Part shown: piece by piece, positions 1-11,093 of the stretch | Numbering within the stretch: position 1 is the stretch's first letter | Layout of the letters: each line of letters starts with the position of its first letter | NCBI GenBank assembly: GCA_039720395.1 | Contig: CM077824.1 | Coordinates: forward strand, 24,939,278 to 25,003,277 | Reading direction: 5' to 3' | Origin: Liquidambar formosana | Lineage: Eukaryota; Streptophyta; Magnoliopsida; Saxifragales; Altingiaceae | Length of the DNA stretch: 64,000 nt | The notes under the pieces: generated by a model | The model's database searches: none | Seen by the model: only the letters and a program-made list of their open reading frames with translations | Told to the model about the DNA's origin: nothing | Position numbers and translations under genes: made by a program

Positions 1-1
1 A

Positions 2-1411
2 GGTAATCGCCACCTCGACCTGCAAGAAGAGGAGGACGAAGTGCTTAGGCAATTGAGAAAGACCAATGCAAACATCACTATATGGGGTTTACTCATGGCC
101 TCTTACAAGCATGGGCAGACCATCCTGAAGTTGCTCAACCAAATACAGGTTCCCATTGACACATCTCCGGAAAATTTGGTGAACTTGGTGAATCCAACCT
201 CGAAGAACATAACCATTGTGTTCTCAGAAGCAGACCTACCAAAAAGTGGACCTAGCCATTCACAAGCCATGTACATCACTGTCGACACCATGGGAAAGAG
301 AGTTCCAACAGTCCTGATCGACAATGGTTCCACTCTTAATGTGTGCCCTCTTAGAACTGCCACCGTCTTAGGATTGGATCCAATAGACTTCATGCCATTC
401 GGGCAAACAGTGAGAGCCTATGATAACACCTACAGAGAGGTGATTGGTGTGGTCACCTTGCCATTGATTATGGGGCCCACAGAGTTCAGAGTGGAATTCC
501 AAGTGTTGGACGTCCCATCATGCTTCAATCTCTTATTGGGGAGACCTTGGATTCACCCCGCAGGGGCCGTACCCTCTTCATTGCACCAAAAAGTCAAGTT
601 CCCTTATGAAGGGGCCATCGTCACACTCCAAGGTGATTATGACTTGAAGTTGTCGGGGGTACCCATTTACGAGATCAAGCCCGAGCCCACTGGAGTACCA
701 TTGTCCGGATTCGAGTATGTTCAATGCATAGAGAAAGAGCCAGAACAGGGAGAGTTGATACCTCTTGACTTTTGCCCTCATGGCAACTTGCATATAGGGA
801 ACATAATGAAGAAAATGAGTTTCTTCCTAGGCATGGGACTAGGACGCCGTCAGCAAGGCATACCGGTATCCATTCAGAGCCGCATTGTCACCTATACCTT
901 CAGATTAGGGTATAAGCCTTCCAAGAAGGACCGTATGGAGATGTTGCAAAGAAGCAAAGAAAGGGTCAAAGCAAAAGCAGAAGGGAGGGTGCCAGATATT
1001 AGAATCTCGCCATACCGACCTACCTTGAATGGTTACTTTGTTAAGGAGGGGGAGGATTTTCTATTCTGTGGATTCCCCGAACCATCCATTGACAAAGCAA
1101 CCAAGGCGAGAGTTCTAGGGTTCGAGATATTCTTCACTGAGTGGTATCCCATCACTGCAATAATGGTTGATGATGAAGCAATCAACGATGACTATTGGGA
1201 AGAGAAGAGCGAGGACTGGTCAGAACAGATAGATTCGGAAGCCATGGTTACAATGTTTCAAGATACGGTTCTTGCTGTGGAGGAATCGGATTTTGAGTGT
1301 TCTTCAATTCACCATGCAGCCGTGCCGCTCCTTAATTGGTATCTTGAAGAGGGTACTATTGCAGAAATTTGTGAGGGCGAGGATCTCGACTTACCTGATA
1401 GTAGCTTGTAG
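2..1411 (+). pseudogene. Element 0: 3' part of gag-pro (protease and G-patch), partial
   Basis: Open frame running in from the left edge and ending at TAG 1409-1411. It holds the retroelement aspartic protease, with active-site motif LIDNGS (bases 320-337) in place of the usual D-T/S-G, and then a G-patch-like stretch with GMGLGRRQQGI and a distal LGY (about 832-915). The protease would cut the Gag-Pol precursor. It is about 90% similar by eye to element D (40014-41300) and less similar to A. This stretch has no internal stop, but the pol frame behind it is full of stops, so the copy is dead. The gag part lies outside the window. Confidence 0.85.
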
Positions 1412-1571
1412 GTTCCTTAGTAGCTTGTCTTAGTTTTCCTTTCAAATAAAGTGTGTTCGCCTAGCCCACCTTGTGGAGTTAGGAGTCGTTCCCTAGTTGT
1501 GGCACATGTGTTTTTTTTTCTTTGTTTTATTAGTTTAGTCAATAAAGTGTGTTTCTTTTCATTATTTGCAG
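1408..1571 (+). other. Putative intron between pro and pol, element 0
   Basis: GT at 1408 overlaps the gag-pro stop (TTG TAG GTT) and CAG ends at 1571. Joining TT at 1406-1407 to T at 1572 removes the stop and continues in frame into ATG 1591 (MDIYGMDID). The same arrangement occurs in elements A and D. Ogre-type elements are known to carry an intron between pro and rt. The splice sites are predicted, not shown. Confidence 0.6.
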
Positions 1572-1590
1572 TGTTTCCTTTCTCTCTTCT

Positions 1591-3144
1591 ATGGATATCT
1601 ATGGCATGGATATAGATCCTAGGAATGACGTCCCCCCGAAGCTCGTCGAGTAAAGGAAAAGGGGCGTTACTGAACCTAACATGGATGAATTGGAATCAAT
1701 CAATCTAGGGACAGATGAATTGCCAAGGATAATTAAAATTGGGATAACTCTCTCGCCCGTTGAAAAAGAAAAATTGATAACGCTTCTAAAAGCCAACATA
1801 AAGGCCTTCGCATGGTCTTATGAGGATATGCCTGGCATTGATCCAGATATTGTGCAACATTACATCCCCACTAATCCCACTAAAAAGCCTGTAAAGCAGA
1901 AATTAAGAAGATTGAAACCGGAGTGGGCTTTGAAAGTAAAAGAAGAGGTAACTAAACAATTAGATGCCGGGTTTCTCCAAGTTGTGGAGTACCCTGAATG
2001 GCTGTCTAACATAGTGCTTGTGCCTAAAAAAGATGGGAAAGTGCGAATGTGTGTTGACTTCCGCGACCTTAATGCTGCGAGCCCGAAGGATGATTTCCCT
2101 CTACCGCATATCGATGTGTTGGTGGACAGTACAGCAGGCCATGCCCTTCTTTCCTTCATGGATGGGTTCTCTGGTTACAACCAAATAAAGATGGCGCCTC
2201 GAGACATGGAAAAGACGGCTTTTATCACGTAGTGGGGCACATATTGCTACAAGGTAATGCCTTTTGGCCTGAGAAATGCCGGGGCTACTTACCAAAGAGC
2301 TGCTACGACCCTATTGCATGATATGATCCATAAAGAAGTAGAGGTGTATGTGGACGACATGATAGTCAAATCTGTAGACCGGGAAGGACATTTCGCGGCA
2401 TTGGAGAAGTTCCTAGAATGGGCAAAGAAGTACAACCTCCGATTGAATCCTCAGAAGTGCGCCTTCGGAGTCACCCCAGGGAAGTTGTTGGGTTTCATGA
2501 TCACTCAGAGGGGAATTGAAGTTGATCCAAGGAAGATAAAAGCTATCACGGAGATGGAGCCACCAAGAACGGAGAAGCAGATCTAGGGATTTCTGGGGAG
2601 AGTTCAATACATAAGCCGTTTTATCGCCAATCTGACCATGGTGTGCGAGCCAATTTTCAAGCTACTTAAGAAGGGCGTTTCCAAGGAATGGAATGAGGAC
2701 TGTCAAGAAGCCTTTGAGACCATTAAAAGGTATTTGAGCAATCCCCCAATCTTGGTTCCCCTCGCGGCAAGGTGAACCGTTACGGTTATATTTAACGGTT
2801 ATTGAAACCGCGATGGGAGCTATGTTAGCTCAATACCTTGAAGGGTCGAAAAAGGAAAATGCCATCTACTACTTGAGCAAGAAAATAACAAATTATGAAG
2901 TAAAGTACAATGCGCTAGAAAAGGCTTGCATAGCATTGGTGTGGGCCACCTAGAAACTCCGTCATTACATGATGTCTTTCGAAGTCCTGTTGATAAGTTG
3001 ATTGGATCCTTTGAAGTATTTGCTAGAAAAACCAATCCTATCATACAGGACCGCTCGTTAGTCGCTTCTTCTCAATGAATTCGACATAAAGTACCTGGCG
3101 CAGAAGTCCGTTAAAGGAAGTGTCATTGCAGACCATTTGGCAAG
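1591..3144 (+). pseudogene. Element 0: reverse transcriptase / RNase H, decayed and cut by gap
   Basis: Homologous to the start of pol in A and D: MDIYGMDID start, RT catalytic YVDDMIVKS (about 2347-2373), then RNase H. In-frame stops lie at 1651 (TAA for CAA), 2230 (TAG for CAG), 2584 (TAG for CGG), 2953 (TAG for CAG), 2998 (TGA for CGA) and 3059 (TAG for TGG). There is also a frameshift near 2760 (an extra C in the CCCC run). All the stops are C-to-T or G-to-A changes relative to D. The second RNase H and the integrase are missing, because the frame runs into the N gap. Confidence 0.9.
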
Positions 3145-3244
3145 NNNNNNNNNNNNNNNNNNNNNNNNNNNNNNNNNNNNNNNNNNNNNNNNNNNNNNNN
3201 NNNNNNNNNNNNNNNNNNNNNNNNNNNNNNNNNNNNNNNNNNNN
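3145..3244. other. Assembly gap of 100 N
   Basis: A round 100-base N run, so its true length is unknown. On its left is the middle of a pol gene and on its right the tail of an LTR. It must therefore hide at least the rest of element 0 and most of the 5' LTR of A, and perhaps the missing 3' LTR of D. Confidence 0.99.
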
Positions 3245-3581
3245 TTGTGATGATATACTGCTGTTTTTGTATCGAAAGACTTTAATTTAGCCCAAATGAA
3301 CTGAGAGACCGAAAGGGTGACATGGGTGCCTATAGGCTTTGCCATAGAACCTTCCCATGTCATAAACTTAGCCTCCGAATCCCCAATTTCTTTGGTTTTC
3401 AAAAGATTGGTTTTTGCCTTTCCTTTTTTTATGGAGTCATTCAAATTGTTTTCCTAAAACAACCTAATTTTTAGGGTTTTCCTTGTTTCCTTTAAAAAAT
3501 AAGGTGGCGACTCCTTTCCTTTTTCTTTTTCAAACCCACTTTCTTTTCAATCCCTCGTGGGCCCAATTTCCGGGGTTCACA
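3245..3581 (+). repeat. Element A 5' LTR, 3' end only
   Basis: Matches 27533-27870, the end of the 3' LTR of A, with about ten differences or small indels by eye (roughly 3%). It ends in CA at 3581, directly before the primer binding site. Its start is lost in the gap. Confidence 0.9.
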
Positions 3582-3584
3582 GTT

Positions 3585-3603
3585 TGGCGGACTCCACTGG
3601 GGA
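3585..3603 (+). other. Primer binding site, element A (tRNA-Arg type)
   Basis: TGGCGGACTCCACTGGGGA begins three bases after the LTR end. It complements a tRNA 3' end of the form ...GGAGTCGCCA, as in plant tRNA-Arg, the primer known for Ogre-type elements. Copies D (44071-44090) and E (48749-48767) read TGGCGACTCC, so A carries one extra G that would weaken pairing. Confidence 0.8.
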
Positions 3604-4458
3604 TTTGTGGGCTAGACTCTATAAAGTTTAATTGGGCTAGGTTAATTTCTTATGTTTAATTAAAATCAATCATATTGCATCCGCTTGATTGTGTGCTTTC
3701 ATTTATTGCATTGTGTGCGCAAACTCTTGCATGCTAGGATCGATGTCCCCTCGATGTATCCTTGCCAACGATCGGCCTAGTCTCAACCTTGGTTTTCCTG
3801 ATTCCATGTGTTGGGGCGAAAGCTATCAACCTCTCTTGCCTAGTACCTTGGGCTTGCCCTTGGGTATATTAAATGAGTTAATCACGTACTGCTGGACCCA
3901 CGCGGCGTTCCTGATGCCACATGTGGTTAGGTATAAGGATTGCTCAAGCAAGTGAAGGACCCTAGCCTACCCTTATCATTAGTCCATATAGACAGACTTG
4001 TAGGACACTACGGTCTCACCTTTATGCACCCACAATTGTTTGTAATGATGCTATGCTGTATTTGTGGTGTGAGGCTTTATATCTTATGCCCTTAATATAG
4101 ACCTTTAAACCCTAGCCTTCGTTAAGGCCATGGGTTAGGAGGAATAAATTAAGGAAATAGGATGTAAAGCTATGTTTGTGATGTGCTAGTCCTAGGGGAT
4201 TAATTAAACCTAGTTGAAGGACTCTATGCCCTATTCTTTAAAACATACCCTTAATCCATGATCCCTGTAAAGGTAATTGGATAAAGGAATGAATTAATTG
4301 AACATGGTGTAGAGACCGAATTCATTAAGGAAAATATGGAGGTTTAGGACAGATCCTTAGGCTAAAGGTTAAAACTTTTCTATCCATAGACGTGCTGGCT
4401 TGGATCCGCAATCCACAAGGGTGTCCTAGTGAGTGTTGAGTCTACCCATCAGACAGAC
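3604..4458 (+). other. Element A untranslated leader
   Basis: About 850 bases between the PBS and the gag start. It is homologous to the leaders of D (43322-44070) and E (48768-49085). The best-kept part (about 3720-3940) contains the direct repeat CCTTGGGCTTGCCCTTGGGT. The short open frame at 3689-3955 is not kept in register in the other leaders, so I take it as non-coding. Packaging and dimerisation signals would be expected here. Confidence 0.7.
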
Positions 4459-7400
4459 ATGGCCGACGAAAGAACTAGTGAGGGGCACTTCGACCTTGAG
4501 GCTTGCCTGAAAGCCATCAGTGGCCAAGCTTGATCCATACCGCCGAGACATCCGATACCACATTGAAAATGGCTCAAGAGAACCAACAGAAGATGGCGGA
4601 TCTTGAACAAAATGGCTCTAAGGCCCATTCCTCGGGTATACCTCATGGGGCTGGCACCGAAGAGGGACCTCAATCCAATGAGAACACAAGACAAGGGGGA
4701 AAGTAGCTCGAAACCTGAGGTCACCGACCTAGAAGGGGAAGCCAAGGGGAAAGGTTACTAGCAGTGATTCCATGTTAGCTAGCAAGGTAGAAGCATTTGG
4801 AGAGAACCTATAAAGGGATTCGCAGGGGCTGATGACATAGTCGATGTGCGGACTCTATCCCTGTTTCCAACGGCTCGTATTCCACTACAATTCAAGATGC
4901 CGGAGTTAGAAAAGTTCGATGGGACGGGTTGCCCTAAGACTCATTTGAAGATGTACGTGCGAGCTATGCACCCTCGAGGGGCTACTGATGAGCTTTTAGC
5001 TTAAATGTTCCATGAAACCTTGGCCACTTTTGCTTTGAAATGGTTCTTATCCTTGGATGAGAATAGAACCCGGACTTGGGAAGACATATGCAATGAGTTT
5101 TCAGAGCACTACAAGTATAACACAGAGGTGGACGTTACTCGAAGGGACCTAGAAACTACCAAGCAAGGGGCTCATGAAACTTTCTCCGCTTACATTACAA
5201 GGTGGAGACAAAAGGCGTCGAGAATGATGGATAGGCCGAATGAGGAGGACCAAATTCAGTTAGTGGTTAAGAACCTGCTGCCCGTGTATCACAAGCACCT
5301 ATTTGCCCACTATTTCCCAAATTTCAAAGCTCTCATTGGGGCTGGCACGCAGGTTGAAGATGCTATCAATGATGGGACAATCAAGACTGAGGAAGTGAGG
5401 AGTCGCAAGACAAACTTTACTGGGAAGAACAATGCCGAGGTCAACACCATAACTCAACCAATCCAACCCTTTTCTCTCAATGATGTCAACCCACCTCGCC
5501 AATTCACTGACCTATTCATGCCACTCGAAAGAGTCCTTGAAAAGCTCATAAGTCGTGACCTATTGAAGCCACTCGACCCAAGACCTCCACCAAATCCCTT
5601 ACCCAAGAGCTATAATGAGAATGAGTACTGCAAGTACGACCAATCCAAAGGCCATGCCACCAATCGCTGTATTCGCCTTCGCCACCAAGTCCAAGACCTC
5701 ATTGACAAGCAAGTCATTTCACCACCAACCCGTCCAAATGTCACCCGTAATCCTCTCCCATCACACAATAACACACCCCCACCTAACACCATAAATGCCA
5801 TTGGGGTTGAATCCTCTCGCCCTCGCCATCCCATAAGACAATACACTCCGCTCCCCATGACCTTAACCCGTCTCTTCACCATTTGCCGCAATAACAGCCT
5901 TATCATGCCACTTCCACCAAAGCCAAGACCATCAACCCCTCACCAATATTGCCAATACCATCGTGCACCCGGCCATGACACCGAGGCTTGTTCTATACTA
6001 AAGAAGATCATCCAAGACCTCATTGACCAAAAGGTTTTGTTGTTGCCAAAGAAATCTATCCAACAAGAGCTGAAAGAAAGATATGAAGCAGGGGATCCTC
6101 AGGTTGGCCTATTAGGTGAAGCGTCGGGGAAATATGATTACTATGTGCTGTACTCAAGCCCAAGTCCGATATCAGATGAGCCGATAGTCCCTTCAGGTTG
6201 GGATGACTTGCCGACAGAGATGGAGAGCATCGACATGATAGAATGGGATGACTTGATGAATGACTCCGAGGAAGTCCATGACATATGGGCTAGCGATGAT
6301 GAGTTGGACCATATAACCAGAGGGGGTCGTCATTTCAAGCCCCCCCACCTAGAATCTGAAAATCCGTTGGAAGATTTGGAAGGGCAGAGGCGTCCTAACT
6401 TGCAAGAAGAAGAGGATGAAGTGCTTAGGCAGCTGAAGAAGACCAATGCCAACATTACTATTTGGGGCTTGCTCATGGCCTCGCATAAGCACAGACAAAC
6501 CGTGTTGAAACTGTTGAATCAGATACAAGTGCCTGTTGACACATCCCCCGAGGGATTGGTACATTTGGTGAATCCAACTCCCAAGAACTCAACCATCGTG
6601 TTCACCAATGTAGACCTACCTAAAAGCGGGCCGAGCCATTCTCAAGCTCTCTATGTGACTGTTGACACTATGGGGAAGAGGGTTCCCACCGTTCTTATCG
6701 ACAATGGGTCTGCACTGAATGTATGTCTTCTCCGAACTGCCACTGTTTTGGGTTTGGGACCCACTGATTTCACGCCATCTGGGCAGACCGTAAGAGCTTA
6801 TGACAACACCCGCCGAGAAGTAATAGGGGTAGTTACTTTGCCTCTTATCATGGGACCCACTGAATTTAGGGTAGAATTCCAAGTGTTGGATGTGCCGTCA
6901 TGTTTCAACTTGCTGTTGGGCCGACCTTGGATCCATCCTGCTGGGGCTGTACCATCTTCACTCCATCAAAAGGTGAAGTTTCCTTACGAAAGGGCCATAG
7001 TAACACTTCAAGGGGACTATGAATTGAAACTCGCAGGTGTGCCTATATGTGAGATACAACCCGAATCAGCAGCGATACCGCTATCTGGGTTTGACTATGT
7101 CCAATGCATTGAAAAAGAGCTCGAAAAGGGTGAATTAATACCCTTGGACTTTTGTCCCCATGGCAACTTGCATGTTGGTGAAATCATGAGAAGAATGAGT
7201 TTCTTTCCAGGCATGGGGCTAGGGCGTCGCCAACAAGGGATCCCTACGTCTATTCAAAGCCGTGTCACCTCATACACCTTCGGGCTAGGATATGAGCCCT
7301 CCAGAAATGATTATGTGGAAATGCTGAAGAGGAATAAAGAGAAAGTAAGAGCCAAAGCCGAGGGAAGGGTGCCAGACCTGAGGATCTCGCCATATCGACC

Positions 7401-7800
7401 TACTTTGAATGGTTACTTCGTCAAAGAAGGGGATGATTTTCTATATTGCGGGTTTCCAGAACCCACCTTTGACCAAGCTACCAAGATCCGAGTTCCGGGT
7501 TTTGAAATCTTCTTCACCGAATGGTATCCAATCACAGCTGAAATGGTGGATGATGAAGCCATCAATAATGAGTTCTGGGAAAAGAAAGAGGAAGACTGGG
7601 CAGAGAACCTCGACGCAGGGGCTATGACTGAAATGTTCCAAGACATGATCCTCACCGTGGAAGACTCGACCATTGAAGAACTCCAGGGTTCATCCATTAG
7701 CCATGCTACCGTGCCATTCCTGAATTGGTACCTTGAATATGGTGTCATTGCGGAGATCCATGAAGAAGAAGACCTTGGCCTACCTGATAGCAGCTTGTAG
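4459..7800 (+). pseudogene. gag-pro: Element A gag-pro (capsid/nucleocapsid, protease, G-patch)
   Basis: ATG 4459 (MADERTS) matches the D start MAEERTS. The first 180 codons are broken: a stop with lost bases near 4530, frameshifts, and TAA 5002 in place of CAA. From 5005 the frame is open for 931 residues to TAG 7798-7800. Order: retrotransposon gag core (about 5005-5330), two zinc-knuckle-like motifs (5628-5669 imperfect; 5950-5991, C-x2-H-x4-H-x4-C), an acidic linker, aspartic protease with LIDNGSALNV (D at 6700), then a G-patch (GMGLGRRQQGI at 7210-7242, FGLGY near 7280-7294). Gag builds the particle and the protease matures it. Translation from a downstream ATG would give a protein lacking the Gag N terminus. 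Confidence 0.9.
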
Positions 7801-7967
7801 GTGTCTTAGTTTAGTAATATTTCCCTAATTCAATAAGATGTATCTACTTTACTCACTTTGTGGAGTCATAGTATTGATACAGATTTGTTTGTTTTCCTTC
7901 TTTCTTTTGTGTGTCATTCCCATTATTCCTAGTCAATAAAGTGTGCTTTCTTTCTCTATATATGCAG
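7797..7967 (+). other. Putative intron between pro and pol, element A
   Basis: 5' splice site GTAGGT at 7797 overlaps the stop codon (TTG TAG) and TATATGCAG ends at 7967. Joining TT 7795-7796 to T 7968 gives an in-frame run (F-V-S-F-L-S-S) into ATG 7987. Splicing would therefore make Gag-Pro-Pol, while the unspliced RNA makes Gag-Pro only. The 171-base length and position agree with elements 0 and D. Confidence 0.65.
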
Positions 7968-7986
7968 TGTCTCTTTTCTCTCCTCT

Positions 7987-10900
7987 ATGGATATTTATGG
8001 CATGGATATAGATCCTAGGAACGATGTCCCCCCGGAGCTCGTTGAGCAAAGGAAAAGGGGCGTCACCGAACCTAATATGGATGAATTGGAATCAATCAAC
8101 TTAGGGACGAATGAATTGCCAAGAATAGTTAAAATTGGGAAAACCCTCTCCCCCGTTGAAAAAGAAAAGATGATCTGTCTCTTGAAAGCCAACATTATGG
8201 CTTTTGCATGGTCTTATGAAGACATGCCTGGCATCGACCCCGATATTGTGCAACACTATATCCCCACTAATTCCCTAAAGAAGCCGATAAAGCAGAAACT
8301 CAGAAGATTAAAACCAGAATGGGCCCTAAAAGTAAAAGAAGAGTTAACTAAACAACTAGACGCGGGTTTCCTCCAAGTTGTGGAGTACCCCGAGTGGTTG
8401 TCGAATATAGTGCCTGTGCCTAAAAAAGATGGGAAAGTGAGGATGTGTGTCGACTTCCGAGATCTCAACGCCACGAGCCCTAAGGATGACTTTCCTTTAC
8501 CCCATATCGACGTGTTGGTAGATAGCACGATGGAACATGCACTCCTCTCCTTCATGGATGGATTCTCCGGGTATAACAAGATAAAGATGGCGCCTCAAGA
8601 CATGGAGAAAACAGCCTTTATCACGCAATGGGGAACGTACTGTTACAAAGTAATGCCTTTTGGCTTAAGAAACTCTGGGGCTACTTACCAAAGAGCAGCT
8701 ACGACCCTATTGCATGATATGATCCATAAGGAAGTCGAGGTTTACGTCGATGATATGATCGTGAAGTCCGTGGATAGGGAAGGGCATTTCAAGGCACTAG
8801 AGAAATTCTTAGAGCGAGCAAAAAAGTACAATCTCCGTCTCAACCCATAGAAGTGTGCTTTCGGCGTTACTGCAGGCAAGCTATTGGGGTTTATGATCAC
8901 TCAGAGAGGTATCGAAGTGGACCCAGGGAAGATAAAAGCTATTGTGGAGATGGAGCCGCCTAGCACTGAGAAGCAGATCCGAGGTTTTCTGGGAAGAGTT
9001 CAATACATAAGCCGATTCATTGCCAACTTGACTATGGTTTGCGAACCAATCTTCAAATTGCTTAAGAAAGGTGTGCCAAAAGTGTGGAACGAAGAATGCC
9101 AAGAGGCCTTTGAGACCATTAAGAGATACTTGAGCAATCCTCCAATCTTAGTTCCCCCACGGCAAGGTGCGCCACTTTTGTTATACTTAACGGTCACCGA
9201 AACCGCGACGGGAGCTATGTTAGCTCAATATCTTGAAGGGTCTACAAAGGAAAATGCCATTTATTACTTAAGCAAGAAAATGACAGACTATGAAGTGAAG
9301 TACAATGCAATTGAAAAGGCTTGTGTGGCACTAGTATGGGCGACGCAGAAACTCCGACACTACATGATGTCCTTCGAAGTGTTCTTGATAAGTCGCATGG
9401 ACCCGTTGAAGTACCTGGTAGAAAGGCCAGTATTGTCATTCAGAACTGCTCGATGGTCAATTCTCCTCAATGAATTCGACATCAAGTACGTGAATCAGAA
9501 GTCTATCAAGGGAAGCGTCATCGCAGACTACCTAGCCAGCTGTCCGGTGTCATCATCCGCTCCGTTCAACGATTAATTCCCAAATGAAGACGTGCTAGAG
9601 ATTGGTAGAAAAACTTGGAGAGTATACTTCGATGGGGCAGCCAATAAGAAAGGTTATGGGATAGGAGTCCTGCTGGTCTCACCTGAAGAGGCATTTACAC
9701 CGTTGGCGGTCAAGTTGGGGTTCGAAGCTACCAACAACATTGCTGAGTATGAGGCCTGTATCCTAGCACTGGAAGCGGCACTTGAATTGGGGATCAAAGA
9801 ATTAGAAGTGTTCGGGGACTCGGCGCTAATCATTTGTCAGATAAAAGGGGAATGGAAAACTCGAGATGAGAAGCTGCTACCCTACCATGCCTACCTGGAA
9901 GCTCTAACCAAGGAGTTCTTAGAGATAGAATTTAACTACCTTTCAAGGAACAAGAACCAGTTCGCCGATGCCTTGGCGACCCTAGCATCTATGGTGGAGA
10001 TACTTGAAGGGGGAAATGTGAAGCCGTTGGTGATAGAATGCCGAGACAAGCCTGTGTACTGTTGTGCAATCCGAGGAGGAGAGGTAAATGATGGCCGTCC
10101 GTGGTTCCATGACATAAAGAAGTTCATTGAAGAAAGGGAATACCCAGAAGGAGCATCTCGCATTGATAGAAAAACCCTAAGGCGGTTGGCAAGTCACTAT
10201 GTACTTTGTGGAGGAAAGCTATATCGGAGATCATACGACGGGATCCACCTGCTGTGTGTCACTGAGGAAGAAGCCGAGCATCTGATTAAAGAAATCCATG
10301 AAGGGACAGGGGCTCCGCATATGAATGGCTATATGTTAGCTAAGAAAATCATGAGGTTAGGCTATTATTGGTCTACCATGGAAAGAGACTGCCACGCACA
10401 TGTCAAGAAGTGCCACAAATGCCAACTGTTCGCCAGTGGACAACATTTGCCTTCTATGCCTTTAACAAGTATGTCGTCACCATGGCCATTCGCGGTATGG
10501 GGGATAGATATCATCGGACAGATCAAGCCAAAGGCGTCAAATGGGCATGAATACATCTTGGTTGCCATCGACTACTTCACTAAGTGGGTGGAAGCAGCGT
10601 CCTTTAAGACCTTGAATTCCAAGAAGGTAGCACAGTTCATACAACATAGCATCATCTATCGATATGGGGTACCGCATGAAGTTATCTCAGACAATGGCCA
10701 GCACTTTCAGAAAGAAACCCATGAGCTCTTGCAAAAGTACGGCATAGCCCACCATCTGTCGTCACCATACCATCCTCAGACTAATGGAGCGGTGGAAACA
10801 GCTAACAAGAACATCAAGAAGATACTACAGAAGACTGCGGACTCACACACAGACTGGCATGAGAAGTTGCCATTGGCTCTATGGGGTTACAGAACATCAA

Positions 10901-11093
10901 TAAGATCGTCAACAGGGGCTACCCCTTATTCTCTAGTTTATGGAATGGAGGCCGTGTTGCCAGTTGAATTGGAAGTTCCTTCACTAAGAGTTGCCGTGGA
11001 GAGCCAGATAACAGAAGTGGACTGGGTTAAGAGCCGCTATGATGAGTTAGCTTTGCTGGATGAAAGGCGTTTAAGGGCGCTGTATCATGTTCA
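7987..11093 (+). pseudogene. pol: Element A pol, first part: RT, RNase H, second RNase H, integrase (split by copia B)
   Basis: One frame from ATG 7987, interrupted by TAG 8848 (CAG in D) and TAA 9574. Order: RT (FSGYN, YVDDMIVKS at about 8740-8766), RNase H to about 9540, a second RNase H of archaeal type (VYFDGAANKKG from 9622, catalytic D-E-D pattern through EYEACILALEAAL), then integrase. The integrase has an H-H-C-C zinc finger near 10270-10430 and a DDE core (GIDIIG near 10501, SDNGQHF near 10690, ANKNIKK downstream). Two RNase H domains are typical of Tat/Ogre elements. The copia insertion cuts the integrase C terminus at 11093, and the frame resumes at 20868. Two stops plus the insertion leave no functional Pol. 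Confidence 0.93.
11089..11093 (+). repeat. Target site duplication GTTCA (left) of copia B
   Basis: GTTCA precedes the TG of the LTR and recurs at 20868-20872 after its CA end. Removing the element and one copy restores the pol frame. Confidence 0.95.

Noticed and set aside
3689..3955. 88-residue frame in the A leader
   Set aside because: Not kept in frame in the D and E leaders.
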